The notes below the pieces were generated by a model. The model saw only the letters and a program-made list of their open reading frames with translations, ran no database searches and had not been told where the DNA came from. Below, one piece after another: positions 1 through 9,914 of a stretch of 64,000 nucleotides of DNA. The DNA lies in contig JABDHA010000004.1 in assembly GCA_013285705.1 (NCBI GenBank), forward strand, positions 29,525-93,524, in the 5' to 3' direction. Position numbers and translations under genes: made by a program. The DNA is from Acidobacteriota bacterium (GTDB taxonomy: Bacteria > Acidobacteriota > Terriglobia > Terriglobales > Acidobacteriaceae). Each line of letters begins with the position of its first letter. Position 1 is the first letter of the stretch.

Positions 1-444
1 CTGGAAGAAATTCTTCCCGACCGTGATCCGCACGATGCCGTCTTTCGTCTTCTGCTGGCGGCTCTGGAGCAGACCCACACGCAAAACATCTGGATGCCAG
101 TGACTTATTTTGCGCTCTGGATTCTCCGGCTCATGGGCTGGATGCCGGATGTCATGCGCTGCACGGTTGGCGGTGAGCCCTTCGCCGGTCGTCCTGCGTA
201 CTGGCACGCGCATGCGGATGGGTTGGTCTGCATCGAGCACAAGCGGCTGGCTGGTTCCACCCTCTCGCCCGAGTCGCAGGCGCTCGCGATACGCATCTTT
301 CGCCAGCCTATGGCGGCATTTTCTGAGGAGGCGTGGCCGCGCAGCCGTGCCGCCGATCTGAGGCGATTTGCGATTCAGGGGCTGGAGCGGCATCTGGAGC
401 GAAGGCTGACAACGGCGGTGGCGCTGGCCAAGCTGGGTGGGTAG
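1..444 (+). CDS. recO: DNA repair protein RecO, C-terminal part (5' end outside window)
   Basis: The reading frame is open from base 1 and stops at 442-444, so about 147 C-terminal residues are visible. RecO helps load RecA during RecFOR recombinational repair. The visible part has the family's helical region (FALWILRLMGWMPDVMRC), a short beta segment where many RecO proteins carry a zinc finger, and the closing helix with the arginine-rich RHLERRLTT. Only the first cysteine of the usual four-cysteine finger is evident (CTVGG; later CIEH), so the finger may be degenerate. The next gene on this strand is glyQ, after a 212-bp gap that holds an inverted repeat. The call rests on the remembered family pattern and position, and the N-terminal OB domain cannot be checked. 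Confidence 0.72.
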   Translation: MEEILPDRDPHDAVFRLLLAALEQTHTQNIWMPVTYFALWILRLMGWMPDVMRCTVGGEPFAGRPAYWHAHADGLVCIEHKRLAGSTLSPESQALAIRIFRQPMAAFSEEAWPRSRAADLRRFAIQGLERHLERRLTTAVALAKLGG

Positions 445-451
445 GAATGCT

Positions 452-594
452 ACCGCCAAGGCGCTAAGGACGCCAAGGACGCCAAGATTCGCAAAAGAAA
501 ATTCTTTTGTCACAGAGGAAACGAAGTCTCTGCGTACTCTGTGCTCTCCGTGGTGAAACTTGAGAAACCTTGGTGTCCTTCGCGTCTTGGCGGT
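452..594. repeat. Imperfect long inverted repeat between recO and glyQ
   Basis: The outer arms at about 452-478 and 568-594 are reverse complements with about three mismatches over 27 bp; the left arm begins ACCGCCAAGGCGCTAAGGAC. Inside are a short dyad (AAAAGAA/TTCTTTT, about 493-508) and a CACAGAGG...CTCTGTG pair with CTCCGTGGTGAA. Gene-end repeats built from CGCCAAGGACGC and CACGGAGAGCACAGAG words are common in environmental bacterial genomes. No open frame or transposase is present. It could fold as an RNA hairpin or be a dispersed intergenic repeat. Confidence 0.6.
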
Positions 595-656
595 GGCTTT
601 TTCCGATCATTTAGAATCGCACCAGCACCTAATTCAGTCTATAGAGAGATTTACAC

Positions 657-1682
657 GTGGCATCAGCCCCCGTTCTTACCAAACAGGTACCTCTTACTTT
701 TCAGCAGTTGCTGTTTCGCCTGCAAAGCTTCTGGGCAGAGCGCGGATGCGTGCTGCAACAGCCCTATGACGTGGAAGTGGGCGCAGGCACCATGTCGCCG
801 GACACATTTTTGCGCGTGCTGGGGCCGAAGCCGATCAACATCGCCTATGCGCAGCCCTCGCGGCGTCCTGCGGACGGGCGCTATGGCGAGAATCCGAACC
901 GGCTCTTCAAGCACACGCAGTTTCAGGTGATTCTGAAGCCGCCGCCGTCGGATATTCAGGATGTGTATCTTGCATCGCTAGAGGCAATCGGCATCGACCT
1001 GCGCGAGCACGATATCAAGTTTGAGGAAGACAACTGGGAGTCGCCAACGCTGGGCGCCTGGGGCATTGGCTGGCAGGTGATGCTCGATGGCCTGGAGATT
1101 ACGCAGTTCACTTACTTTCAGCAGTGCGGCGGCATCGATCTCGATCCGATTTCTGGTGAGATTACGTATGGACTGGAGCGCATTGCGGCCTTCCTACAGG
1201 ATGTGGACTCGATCTATGACATCGTCTGGGCTCGCGATCCGATAAGTGGGCGCGCGGTGACGTATGGCGAGGTACGGTTTGAGGAAGAGCTGCAGTTCTC
1301 GGTTTATAACTTTGAGGCGGCAGAGGTCGACAAGCTCTGGGAGCATCTGCGCATGTACGAGGCCGAGTGCCAGACGCTGCTCGCGAGCTTCCACGATCTG
1401 AAGAAGCTGGAGCCGGGTAAAAAGGCTCACGACCGTCTGCTGCATGAAGATGGAGCGTCCGAGCCGGATGAAGATGTTGCGGTGGAGCTGAAGCGCTTTC
1501 CGGTATTGGCGGCTTACGATCTCTGCCTGAAGTGCTCACACCTGTTCAATCTGCTCGACGCACGCGGCGCAATCTCGGTAACGGAGCGCGTGGGCGTGAT
1601 TGCGCGCATTCGCAACCTTGCCGTTGGAGTGGCCAAAGCCTACGCTGCGCAGCAGGACGCCAAAGAAAGTCAGAAGAAATAG
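657..1682 (+). CDS. glyQ: Glycine--tRNA ligase alpha subunit
   Basis: This is the catalytic subunit of the tetrameric (alpha2beta2) class II glycyl-tRNA synthetase, which activates glycine and charges tRNA-Gly in the cytoplasm. The 341-residue protein has the strongly conserved GlyQ blocks: [17 protein letters not shown] near the N-terminus, [15 protein letters not shown], and the active-site stretch [19 protein letters not shown] around residues 135-155. The GTG start gives the usual N-terminus, with a purine-rich AGAGAG about 8 bp upstream. It is somewhat longer than the usual 290-310 residues because of a Lys/Gln-rich tail. The stop lies 3 bp before glyS, so the two subunits are co-transcribed. 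Confidence 0.97.
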   Translation: MASAPVLTKQVPLTFQQLLFRLQSFWAERGCVLQQPYDVEVGAGTMSPDTFLRVLGPKPINIAYAQPSRRPADGRYGENPNRLFKHTQFQVILKPPPSDIQDVYLASLEAIGIDLREHDIKFEEDNWESPTLGAWGIGWQVMLDGLEITQFTYFQQCGGIDLDPISGEITYGLERIAAFLQDVDSIYDIVWARDPISGRAVTYGEVRFEEELQFSVYNFEAAEVDKLWEHLRMYEAECQTLLASFHDLKKLEPGKKAHDRLLHEDGASEPDEDVAVELKRFPVLAAYDLCLKCSHLFNLLDARGAISVTERVGVIARIRNLAVGVAKAYAAQQDAKESQKK

Positions 1683-1685
1683 ACG

Positions 1686-3779
1686 ATGCCAGATTTTCTC
1701 CTTGAAATTGGACTTGAAGAGATTCCCGCGCGCATGACTGCCGCCGCGCAGGTCGAACTGGCCCGCCGCGTGAACGAACTGCTTACCCGTGAGCGACTGC
1801 TGGGTACGACTGCTGTTACCGGCAGCTATTCGACGCCTCGGCGTTTGGCTGTGTTGGTAAGCAGTGTGCTTGCCGCGCAGGCCGATGCGGAAGAGCAGCT
1901 TACCGGGCCGTCGTGGAGCGTGGCGTTTAAGAATGGTGAGCCGACTCCGGCTGCGCAGGCGTTTGCGAAGAAGGCCGGTGTTAAAGTTTCGGCGTTGCAG
2001 AAGATCACCAACGCCAAGGGTGAGTATGTTTCGGCGACTGTGCTGCGCAAAGGGCGTTCGGCTGCGGATGTTCTGACCGAGCAGTTGCCTAAAGAGCTGG
2101 CGGCGCTCTACTGGCCCAAGAACATGTACTGGCGCGCGGGCAAGCCGGAGCGATTTGTGCGTCCGGTGAAGTGGCTGTTGGCGATTCTCGATCATGCGAT
2201 TGTTCCGGTCGAATTTGCCGGGGTGCACTCCGGCAATCTCAGCTATGGCCACCGCATTCTGCATGGCGAGCATGCGGTTACGATCAACAAGCCTGCGGAA
2301 TATGTTGCGGCACTTGAATCGGCTAAGGTGCTGGTCGATGTCGAGGCGCGTCGTCATCGTATCCGCAAGGCGCTCGATGACGTGACGCGGACGGTCGCTG
2401 GTGCGCGATGGAGAGAAGACGAGGCGCTGGTCGATACGGTTACGCATCTGACGGAGTGGCCTTCGGTGCTGCTTGGCAACTTCGAGGCTGAGTATCTTTC
2501 TTTGCCGGAAGAAGTGCTTGTCACGGTGATGCGCGACCACCAGAAGTACTTTGCGGTCGAGGATGCTGCGGGCAAGCTGGCACCGCATTTTCTGACTGTG
2601 CTCAATACCGAGACGAACGCGCAGGGAATTGCCGTGATTCGCCACGGCAATGAGCGCGTGCTGCGTTCGCGCTTCAGCGATGCCCGGTTCTTCTGGGACT
2701 TCGACCAAAAGATTCCATTGGTGGATCGCGTCGAGATGCTCAAGTCGGTGACTTTCCAGAAGGATCTGGGCAGTTACTTCGTCAAGACGGAAGCGAACCT
2801 TCAGATTGTCGAACAGCTGGCTTCGATGGTGAAGCAGCATGGCGTCGAGGTAGAAGAGTTTTCACTGCTGCGGGCTACGAAGCTTGCTAAGACCGATCTG
2901 ACTGCGGAGCTGGTGAAGGAGTTCACCGAGCTGCAGGGCATCGTCGGCGGTCTTTATGCTCGTGCTCAAGGTCTGGGTGAGATCGCGGCGCAGGCGATCT
3001 ATTCGCAGTACACGCCAGCTTCGACCGACGACGCAATTCCGGCAACAGTCGAAGGGCAGATTCTTGGTCTTGCTGACCGCTTCCAGACGATTGCGGCGAT
3101 GTTTGCCATCGGGCTTGAGCCGACGGGATCGAAAGACCCGTTTGCGCTGCGCCGTGCTGCCAATGGAGTGGTCAAGATTCTGGCTGAGTCGGAGCTGCCA
3201 TTGACGTTCTCTGATCTATCTATGGCCGCAGGCGCTGCGAAGGCTGCTTCGTCGGATTCGCTGACGGCCTTCTTCCGGGAGCGAGTTGAGTTCTATCAGC
3301 GCGATGTGCGCGGCTTCAATTACGACGTGGTGAACGCGGTGCTTGCTGCTGGTTTCGATGATGTTCGCGACACCATGGCTCGCGCTGATGCGCTGACCGC
3401 GGTTCGCGGCTCTGAGGACTTTGCCGCGATCTCGGCTGCGTTCAAACGGATGAAGAACATCGGGCGGCAGGCATCGGAAAAGGGCATTGCGACAGACGAA
3501 GCCGTATCCGACGTGCTGCTCACCGATCCTGCGGAGCTTGCTCTGTACCAGCATTCTGACAAGCTGGCTCCTCTTGTCGAAAAACTGCGGACCGAGCACA
3601 AATACCAGGAAGCTTTGGAGCAGATTGCTACGCTGCGTCCGCATGTCGATCTCTTCTTCGACAAGGTGATGGTGATGGTGGACGATTCTGCGGTGCGGCA
3701 GAATCGATTGGCTTTGATTGCTAAGGTGCTTATTGGCTTCTCCTCGATTGCTGATTTTTCTGAGATCGTAACGAGTTGA
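1686..3779 (+). CDS. glyS: Glycine--tRNA ligase beta subunit
   Basis: This is the beta subunit of bacterial glycyl-tRNA synthetase; it binds tRNA and is needed for aminoacylation. The 697-residue length is normal. The N-terminus LLEIGLEEIPARM is diagnostic, as are the blocks around SYGHRILHG and VMRDHQKYF and the GSKDPFALRRAANG motif in the HD-like region. A DALR-type anticodon-binding domain makes up about the last 100 residues (FFDKVMVMVDD). The start ATG is 3 bp after the glyQ stop, so translational coupling is likely. Confidence 0.97.
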   Translation: MPDFLLEIGLEEIPARMTAAAQVELARRVNELLTRERLLGTTAVTGSYSTPRRLAVLVSSVLAAQADAEEQLTGPSWSVAFKNGEPTPAAQAFAKKAGVKVSALQKITNAKGEYVSATVLRKGRSAADVLTEQLPKELAALYWPKNMYWRAGKPERFVRPVKWLLAILDHAIVPVEFAGVHSGNLSYGHRILHGEHAVTINKPAEYVAALESAKVLVDVEARRHRIRKALDDVTRTVAGARWREDEALVDTVTHLTEWPSVLLGNFEAEYLSLPEEVLVTVMRDHQKYFAVEDAAGKLAPHFLTVLNTETNAQGIAVIRHGNERVLRSRFSDARFFWDFDQKIPLVDRVEMLKSVTFQKDLGSYFVKTEANLQIVEQLASMVKQHGVEVEEFSLLRATKLAKTDLTAELVKEFTELQGIVGGLYARAQGLGEIAAQAIYSQYTPASTDDAIPATVEGQILGLADRFQTIAAMFAIGLEPTGSKDPFALRRAANGVVKILAESELPLTFSDLSMAAGAAKAASSDSLTAFFRERVEFYQRDVRGFNYDVVNAVLAAGFDDVRDTMARADALTAVRGSEDFAAISAAFKRMKNIGRQASEKGIATDEAVSDVLLTDPAELALYQHSDKLAPLVEKLRTEHKYQEALEQIATLRPHVDLFFDKVMVMVDDSAVRQNRLALIAKVLIGFSSIADFSEIVTS

Positions 3780-3824
3780 TCTGAGCTTGCTGTCTTTACT
3801 GAGAACGCGGATAGAATCTCGAGC

Positions 3825-4307
3825 ATGGCCGATTTAAGCAGTTTGTGGGAAGAGCACACACGGGATGAATTCGTCACACGCGATGTGGAGGCGACGCTCG
3901 CGACCATGGTCGAAGATGCGTATGTGAACCATATTCCGGTGATGACGGGTGGATCCGGCAAAGCTGCGTTGCGCGAATTTTACGGGCGCGACTTTATACC
4001 TTCGATGCCTCCCGATACTGCACTGACTCCGATCTCGCGTACAGTTGGCGAAGACCAGCTGGTGGACGAGATGATCTTCTCGTTCACACATACGCAGGAG
4101 ATGCCCTGGATGCTGCCCGGTGTTCCTCCGACGAACCGGCGGGTAGAGATTCCGCTGGTTGCCATTGTGCGCTTTCGTGACGGAAAGCTTGCGCATGAGC
4201 ATATCTACTGGGACCAGGCGTCGGTCTTAAAGCAGATCGGTTTGCTGGATGATTCCAACTTGCCTATCTATGGCGTGGAGACGGCGCACAAGATCAGCCA
4301 ACCATAA
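3825..4307 (+). CDS. NTF2-like/SnoaL-type protein, function unknown
   Basis: This is a 160-residue soluble protein without signal peptide or membrane segment. It has the cone-shaped NTF2-like pattern: an N-terminal helix pair (LWEEHTRDEFVTRDVEATLATM), then strands ending in VEIPLVAIVRFRDGKLAHEH, a typical SnoaL-family closing strand, followed by IYWDQASVLKQIGLL. Related proteins are often annotated as polyketide-cyclase-like or carboxymethylenebutenolidase-like, but no catalytic residues can be assigned. It lies 45 bp after glyS on the same strand and could be read through from it. Fold call fairly firm; function unknown. Confidence 0.75.
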   Translation: MADLSSLWEEHTRDEFVTRDVEATLATMVEDAYVNHIPVMTGGSGKAALREFYGRDFIPSMPPDTALTPISRTVGEDQLVDEMIFSFTHTQEMPWMLPGVPPTNRRVEIPLVAIVRFRDGKLAHEHIYWDQASVLKQIGLLDDSNLPIYGVETAHKISQP

Positions 4308-4630
4308 GATTGCTTCGGTTTTTGGCACATCCCGTGGATGGGGATACCCCCTCCTCCCCCAGGGTGCGCAAGTCTTTCAAAACAAAGTGGTTCGAGAAAC
4401 AATTTTGTAAAGTATTGAAAGAGCGGGCGTTAGACGCAAAGTCAAGATTTCAAATTATTTAGACAAAACAAAAAGCCCACAGTTCGCGCCTGTGGGCTTG
4501 TTGTTCCTACTAGTTCTATTATAACGAATTTCCGGAAATGCTATGCCAAATCTCCGAAGCTATATCTCTAATTGCATCAAGCGATTAAGCAGTATACTTC
4601 AAGCTCGCCCCCTTGACAGGCGTTCCATGG
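4308..4630. other. Intergenic stretch between convergent genes
   Basis: About 320 bp separate the NTF2-like gene from the ADOP permease gene, which ends at 4631 on the other strand. The DNA is clearly AT-richer than the flanks. It holds the hairpin listed at 4473-4499; no coding signal was seen. Confidence 0.6.
4473..4499 (-). terminator. Rho-independent terminator, probably bidirectional
   Basis: A 9-bp stem (AAGCCCACA at 4473-4481, TGTGGGCTT at 4491-4499) encloses a 9-base loop. On the minus strand it is followed by a T-rich run (complement of AGACAAAACAAAA), fitting termination of the ADOP permease transcript. On the plus strand the following TTGTTGTT is a weaker tract. Confidence 0.75.
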
Positions 4631-7087
4631 CTACTCTTCGCGCAGCAGACGCGCCGGGTCGACGGACTGCGCTCTCCGCGCGGGAACGGCGGTTGCGACG
4701 GTTCCCAGCAGAATCATGGTGAGGACGACTCCAGCTAGTACCAGCGGATCGCGTGGTGTGGCCTCGAAGACGATGTGCGCGAGTATGCCGCTTGCCAGAA
4801 TGCCAAGAATGAGACCGGCGATCGATCCGCCAAGAAGCAGGAAAACAGGACGGGCGAGCGCTGCATGCATGACCTTCAGGGGCTGAGCGCCAAGAGCTAC
4901 GCGGATGCCCAGCTCCTTCATACGTTTGCTGACGCTGTAAGAGGCCATGCCGAAGATTCCGGTGACGGCGAGCATGGCGGCAAGCAGACCCATGACGCCG
5001 AGGGCTGCGGAGGCCACGCGAGACGGGAAGAGGGCAAATTCAAGCGAGTCGGACCAGGAGTGGATGGTGAAGGGCAGACTGGGGTCGAGCCCGGTGATTT
5101 GGTGCTGAAGCGTGGACGCTACGTCTGTCCGCAATAACTGCGAGCGTACAACCAGGAATGTGGCTGTCGTGTTGTTTTGAGCCAGCGGGAAGAACATGGC
5201 CGGCTGTTGCTCCTCGGTCAGGAAGCGGTACTTGCCGTCTTCGACGACGCCGACGATTTCATAGAGCTCGCGTTCAGTGGAATCCTTATCTTTCAGCTGG
5301 AAGGACTGTCCGATGGGCGAGCTGTTTCCGAACATGATGTGGGCGAAGGTTGCGTTGACGATGGCGACATGCGGTGCTTTTTCATCGTCGTGCCAGGTGA
5401 AGTCACGCCCGGCGAGGAGACGGGTTCCGGCAGCGCGCAGATAGCCGGGGGAAATTTTGCTGTCGATGGCGTCGAGAATGCTGTTGGAGCTACGGTAGTC
5501 GGTCGTTTCTTTACGGTAGACGGAGCGGTCGCTGTGAACGACGCCAAGAGGCAGGTGATTGATGGTTCCCACGGAGAGAACACCCGGGATCTGCGCGGCT
5601 TGTTCGAGCATGCGTTTTTGAACGGGGAGTGCCTGCTGATCGCTGTAGCCGGCAAGTTCCATGTCGGTGTCAACCAAGGTGACTCCCTGCGGATGGAAGC
5701 CGAAGCTGGCGTGGAGCGAACGCATCATGCCGCGCAGAGCCACGAGAGACGAGGTAACGAGCAGTGTGCAGATCGCAATCTGTACGGCAAGAAGCACGTC
5801 GCGCAGGGTGAGGCGGTGGAATGCGGTCACGGCCATGGGGCCGGTCTTCATGGCCTGTGCCGCTTCGATGGTCCAGATTTGCCGTGCCGGCAGAACTCCA
5901 AAGAATATGCCGCTGATCAGGGACAGGAGCAGGGCCACGATATAGACGCCCGCATCGGGTGCGACAACCACGTGCAGTGGTACCTGCACGATGGGCTGCC
6001 AGTGGCTGAGGGCTTGCAGCAGAGAGGCCGCCAGGACGGTTCCGATAGCGCCACCCATGAGCGCTACGATGATGGACTCAGCCAGAAGCTGCCGCACCAA
6101 ATGCCAACGGGTGGAGCCAATCGCCATACGGATGGCCAGCTCGCGGCTGCGGTCGGCGGCGCGCGCGGCGAAGATGCTGGCGAGGTTGGCGCAAGCCGCC
6201 AGCAGCACCAGCAGAGCCATGAGCATGATGCCCAGCAGAAAGGCGCGCATGGGACCGCCGAGACTGTCGCCCATAAGACCCGGCTTCACCAGCCGTGCGT
6301 CCAAACCATCATCGTCGGGATAGGTTTTGGCCAGCTGACCGGCGACGGTGTTCAGGTCGTCATATGCTTGCTGGGGGTTGACTCCGTTCTTCAGACGGCC
6401 CAGCAGAAAAATCTCATGATTGGCGCGCTGATGGAGGTAATCCTCGCCCTCGAGCTGCTGCTCATTGACCATGGGGACCCAGATGTCGGGCCAATAAAAG
6501 AGTTCCGTTCCGTGGAAGTCTTTTGGCGCGACGCCGATGAGGGTAAACGGATGCTTATTGAGGTTAATGACTGTGCCGAGGGCATGCGGGTCGCCATTGA
6601 GGTGGTCGTGCCAGAAATCATGGCTGACGACGACATAGGGAGCGGAGTTTGGGCCGCGCTCATCGTTGGGGTGGAAGAAGCGGCCCAACTCGGGCTGGAT
6701 GCCGAGCATGTCAAAATAATTGCCGGAAACCTCGTAGCCCCAGTTTTGCGTGACACCCGAATTTTTTCCATCCGGACCGGGAATGGTAAGACCGGCGTTG
6801 CCCAGACTGTAGGCGGCCATACTGCTGAAGGTTTTATTTCGGTCACGGTAGTCGAGGTAATCGGGGTAGGACTGCGTGTCCCAGCCATAAGGCTTGCGCG
6901 AGACGTTGAAGAGGCTACGCGGCTGCGGAACGTTCAGCGGGCGCAGGACGAGTCCGTTGAGCACGCTGAAGACGACCACGTTTGCGCCGACGCCCAAGGC
7001 AAGCGTCAGGATGGCCGTCAGCGTGAAGCCGGGAGACTTGCGCAGTTGCCGCAAGGAAAAACGGAAATCCTGCAGGAGGGAATGCAT
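4631..7087 (-). CDS. ADOP-family (MacB/FtsX-like) ABC transporter permease
   Basis: An 818-residue inner-membrane protein with duplicated MacB-like architecture. It begins with a TM helix after FRFSLRQLRKSPGFT, followed by a periplasmic core domain (about 50-250) and an FtsX block of three helices (about 285-410). A second core domain (about 440-650) and a second FtsX block (about 690-815) ending in PARRAQSVDPARLLREE complete it. The order is typical of the acidobacterial duplicated orphan permeases (ADOP), which occur without an adjacent ATPase, as here. The start ATG has GAGGT about 6 bp upstream. These proteins are presumed to work in export or mechanotransmission like MacB; the substrate is unknown. 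The N-terminal permease prefix domain found in many ADOP proteins is absent. Confidence 0.9.
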   Translation of the reverse strand: MHSLLQDFRFSLRQLRKSPGFTLTAILTLALGVGANVVVFSVLNGLVLRPLNVPQPRSLFNVSRKPYGWDTQSYPDYLDYRDRNKTFSSMAAYSLGNAGLTIPGPDGKNSGVTQNWGYEVSGNYFDMLGIQPELGRFFHPNDERGPNSAPYVVVSHDFWHDHLNGDPHALGTVINLNKHPFTLIGVAPKDFHGTELFYWPDIWVPMVNEQQLEGEDYLHQRANHEIFLLGRLKNGVNPQQAYDDLNTVAGQLAKTYPDDDGLDARLVKPGLMGDSLGGPMRAFLLGIMLMALLVLLAACANLASIFAARAADRSRELAIRMAIGSTRWHLVRQLLAESIIVALMGGAIGTVLAASLLQALSHWQPIVQVPLHVVVAPDAGVYIVALLLSLISGIFFGVLPARQIWTIEAAQAMKTGPMAVTAFHRLTLRDVLLAVQIAICTLLVTSSLVALRGMMRSLHASFGFHPQGVTLVDTDMELAGYSDQQALPVQKRMLEQAAQIPGVLSVGTINHLPLGVVHSDRSVYRKETTDYRSSNSILDAIDSKISPGYLRAAGTRLLAGRDFTWHDDEKAPHVAIVNATFAHIMFGNSSPIGQSFQLKDKDSTERELYEIVGVVEDGKYRFLTEEQQPAMFFPLAQNNTTATFLVVRSQLLRTDVASTLQHQITGLDPSLPFTIHSWSDSLEFALFPSRVASAALGVMGLLAAMLAVTGIFGMASYSVSKRMKELGIRVALGAQPLKVMHAALARPVFLLLGGSIAGLILGILASGILAHIVFEATPRDPLVLAGVVLTMILLGTVATAVPARRAQSVDPARLLREE

Positions 7088-7235
7088 GGAACGTACCTCG
7101 TCGAAGAAATAGGAGCATCTCGCAGACCAAAGTTTGGGCGAGGTAAGCTGTTTATTTGCAAGGTTTATGCAGGAAAGCTTGTCGCATGTACCGGAATGTG
7201 TGTTCGGAAGCGAATTTAAGTGTCCAATTGCGGAC

Positions 7236-7270
7236 AGGCCGTCATCCTGATTCAGTCAGGATGACGGCCT
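7236..7270. terminator. Perfect 15-bp stem hairpin downstream of lon
   Basis: Positions 7236-7250 and 7256-7270 are exact reverse complements with a 5-base loop (TTCAG). It begins 20 bp past the lon stop and lies between lon and the ADOP promoter region. No T-tract follows on either strand, so it may act as an mRNA 3'-end stabiliser or a REP-like element rather than a classical terminator. Confidence 0.6.
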
Positions 7271-7290
7271 ATGTAGCGTTGCGTGGGTTG

Positions 7291-9711
7291 TTACTGATGC
7301 GGGCGCTGTTCGGGTGTGACGGAGGGCGGCGGGACATTCGCCAAGGCTGCTGGAGCTTCTTCCTTTAGCTCGGGCAACGGGCCTTCTAGAGCCAGTTGCA
7401 GCACTTCGTCCATGGAGTCGACGAAGTTGAGCTTCATGGCGCTTTTCAGGTTCTCCGGCAGGTCGGCCAGATCCTTCTCGTTGTCTCGGGGAAGGATGGC
7501 CTCGAAGATTCCGGCGCGATGAGCTGCAAGGAGCTTCTCTTTGAGCCCGCCGATGGGCAGCACTTTACCGCGCAGGGTGATTTCTCCCGTCATGGCGATG
7601 TCGCGGCGGACGGGAATCTTGGCCAGTGCGCTGGCGAGTGCTGTGGCTAAGGTGATGCCCGCGGATGGGCCGTCCTTGGGGATGGCGCCTTCGGGGACGT
7701 GGACGTGGATGTCGATGTTCCGGTAGAAGTCGCGTGGCAGACCCAGGTGGGCGGCGCGGCTGCGGATGTAGGAAAGCGCCGCTTGCGCTGATTCCTGCAT
7801 TACGTCGCCGAGCTGACCGGTGAGGGTGAGCTTGCCCTTGCCGTCGAGGACCTGAACCTCGGCGGGAAGAATGCTGCCGCCAACTTCTGTCCATGCAAGG
7901 CCGGTGACGAGGCCGACTTCACTCTTTTCGTGGACCTGCGAGTCGCGGAACTTGGCTACGCCGAGGAAATCGGCGACGTTCGCGGCGGTGATCTCTTCTT
8001 TATGCTTGAGGCCGTTTTTGACGACGCGGCGCACGACCTTGCGGCAGACGTTGCCGATTTCGCGCTCAAGGTTGCGGACGCCCGCTTCGCGGGTGTAACC
8101 GCGAATGATTTCGACCAGAGCGTCGTCGCTGAAGACGATGTTTTTCTCGGTGAGGCCAGTGTTGTCGCGCTGCTTTTTGACCAGATACTGCTTGGCGATT
8201 TCGAGCTTTTCCGTTTCCGTGTAGCCGTGCAGGCGCAGGATTTCCATGCGGTCCTGGAGCGGCGCGGGAATGGTGTGCAGGACATTGGCTGTGGCGACGA
8301 AGAGGACTTCGGAGAGGTCATATTCGACGTCGAGGTAGTGATCCTGGAAGGTGGTGTTCTGCTCGGGGTCGAGGACTTCGAGCAACGCAGAAGATGGATC
8401 GCCGCGAAAGTCGGAGGCCATCTTGTCGACTTCATCGAGCATGAAGACCGGGTTCTTGGTTCCGGCTTTCTTCATGGACTGGATGATCTGACCGGGCAGG
8501 GCTCCGATGTAGGTACGGCGATGGCCACGGATTTCCGCCTCGTCGCGCACTCCGCCTAAGGACATGCGGACAAACTTGCGGCCGGTGGCTTTCGCAATCG
8601 ACATGCCGAGCGAGGTCTTGCCGACGCCCGGAGGTCCGACAAAGCAGAGGATCGAGCCTTTCGGATTTTTTACCAGCTGGCGCACGGCCAGGAATTCGAG
8701 GATGCGGTCTTTGATTTTTTCGAGGCCGTAGTGGTCTTCGTTGAGAACTTTTTCGGCGCGGTCGATGGAGCGCGTTTCCTTGGATTTCTTCTTCCATGGC
8801 ACGGCGAGGAGCCAGTCGAGATAGTTGCGCGAGACGGTGGACTCGGCGGACATGGGCGGCATTGCTTCGAGCTTCTTCAGCTCCTGGATGGCCTTCTCCT
8901 GCACGTCCTTGGGCATGCCTGCGGTTTCGATCTTCTTCTTCAGATCGTCGTACTCGCTTTTTTCGCCGCGGCCCAGCTCCTTCTGGATGGCCTTGATCTT
9001 TTCGTTGAGGTAGTACTCTTTTTGCGCGCGCTCCATCTGCCGCTTGACGCGCGACTGGATGCTGCGATCCATGTTGAGCTTTTCGATTTCAACGTCGAGC
9101 ACATCGGCAACACGAAGCAGGCGCTCTGCCGGGTCGAAGATGTCGAGCAGCTCCTGCTTCTCCGGAATTTCCAGCTGGAGATTCGCGGCGATGGTGTCGG
9201 CGAGTTTGCTCGGCTCATCGGTGCGAACGGCGGCGATCATCGTCTCGTAGTTGAGCGACTGCTGCAGCTTGACGTATTGCTCGAAGAGGGAAGTGACGCG
9301 CTGCGTGAGCTGCTCGATCTGCGAGGTGATTTCAAGATCGGACTTGAAGGTGCGCACGGTGGCGACGAAGAAGCCGTCGGAGTCATTGAGCTCGACAGCC
9401 TTGGCGCGCTCCAATCCTTCGACGAGTACCTTGATGTTGCCATCGGGCATCTTGACGCTCTGCACGATATTGCCAACGGTGCCGACGGTGAAGATGTCGT
9501 CGGCTTTCGGCTCATCGATGCGAGCGTCATGCTGCGTGGCGAGAAAGATTTTGCGATCGCCGTTCAGCGCTTCTTCGAGAGCGCGCACGCTGGATTCGCG
9601 ACCCACAACAAACGGGGTCATCATGTAGGGGAAGATCACCATATCCCGAATGGGCATCATCGGGAGTTTGCGAAGATCGTTTTTCTCTTTTACTTCTTTG
9701 GATTGGGTCAC
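7291..9711 (-). CDS. lon: ATP-dependent protease Lon (LonA)
   Basis: An 806-residue cytoplasmic AAA+ serine protease that degrades damaged and regulatory proteins. The N-terminal substrate-binding domain starts at [17 protein letters not shown] coiled helical region follows, then the AAA+ module with Walker A GPPGVGKT at about 357-364 and Walker [10 protein letters not shown]. The C-terminal S16 protease domain has the Ser-Lys dyad (KDGPSAG, Ser about 683; PIGGLKEKL, Lys about 724). The start is GTG at 9711 with AAAGGGA just upstream; the ATGATG overlapping it is out of frame and stops at once. The C-terminus is a short Pro/Gln-rich tail. It follows clpX on the same strand, but a hairpin lies between them. 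Confidence 0.98.
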   Translation of the reverse strand: MTQSKEVKEKNDLRKLPMMPIRDMVIFPYMMTPFVVGRESSVRALEEALNGDRKIFLATQHDARIDEPKADDIFTVGTVGNIVQSVKMPDGNIKVLVEGLERAKAVELNDSDGFFVATVRTFKSDLEITSQIEQLTQRVTSLFEQYVKLQQSLNYETMIAAVRTDEPSKLADTIAANLQLEIPEKQELLDIFDPAERLLRVADVLDVEIEKLNMDRSIQSRVKRQMERAQKEYYLNEKIKAIQKELGRGEKSEYDDLKKKIETAGMPKDVQEKAIQELKKLEAMPPMSAESTVSRNYLDWLLAVPWKKKSKETRSIDRAEKVLNEDHYGLEKIKDRILEFLAVRQLVKNPKGSILCFVGPPGVGKTSLGMSIAKATGRKFVRMSLGGVRDEAEIRGHRRTYIGALPGQIIQSMKKAGTKNPVFMLDEVDKMASDFRGDPSSALLEVLDPEQNTTFQDHYLDVEYDLSEVLFVATANVLHTIPAPLQDRMEILRLHGYTETEKLEIAKQYLVKKQRDNTGLTEKNIVFSDDALVEIIRGYTREAGVRNLEREIGNVCRKVVRRVVKNGLKHKEEITAANVADFLGVAKFRDSQVHEKSEVGLVTGLAWTEVGGSILPAEVQVLDGKGKLTLTGQLGDVMQESAQAALSYIRSRAAHLGLPRDFYRNIDIHVHVPEGAIPKDGPSAGITLATALASALAKIPVRRDIAMTGEITLRGKVLPIGGLKEKLLAAHRAGIFEAILPRDNEKDLADLPENLKSAMKLNFVDSMDEVLQLALEGPLPELKEEAPAALANVPPPSVTPEQRPHQ

Positions 9712-9833
9712 ATCATCCCTTTCGCTCTGTCGCGTGCACAGTTGGAGTTCTATCCCTGTTAGATGAACTGTAACTCATCTCGACTCAAGAGGGAACAAAA
9801 CGGGTGCGCTTTTGGTAACGCGTAAGAAAAGAG

Positions 9834-9897
9834 AAACCCCGCACTTTTCCATTGCAGCGGGCGCGATGCCAGCGTGTTGAAGAGAAGCGCGGGGTCT
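9834..9897 (-). terminator. Probable terminator after clpX
   Basis: AAACCCCGC (9834-9842) pairs with GCGGGGTCTT (9888-9897). On the minus strand this gives a stem starting 18 bp after the clpX stop, a long loop of about 45 bases, and a trailing TCTCTTTTC. The long loop lowers confidence. Confidence 0.5.
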
Positions 9898-9914
9898 TTC
9901 TGTCTGCTAAGAAT

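Noticed and set aside
452..594. Possible CRISPR-like repeats because of recurring CGCCAAGG words
   Set aside because: Copies are too close, of unequal length and arranged as inverted arms; no spacers and no cas genes.
5177..7219. A 680-codon open frame on the plus strand opposite the ADOP gene
   Set aside because: Its translation has no domain pattern and it lies exactly opposite a clear transporter gene; long opposite-strand frames are common in GC-rich DNA.
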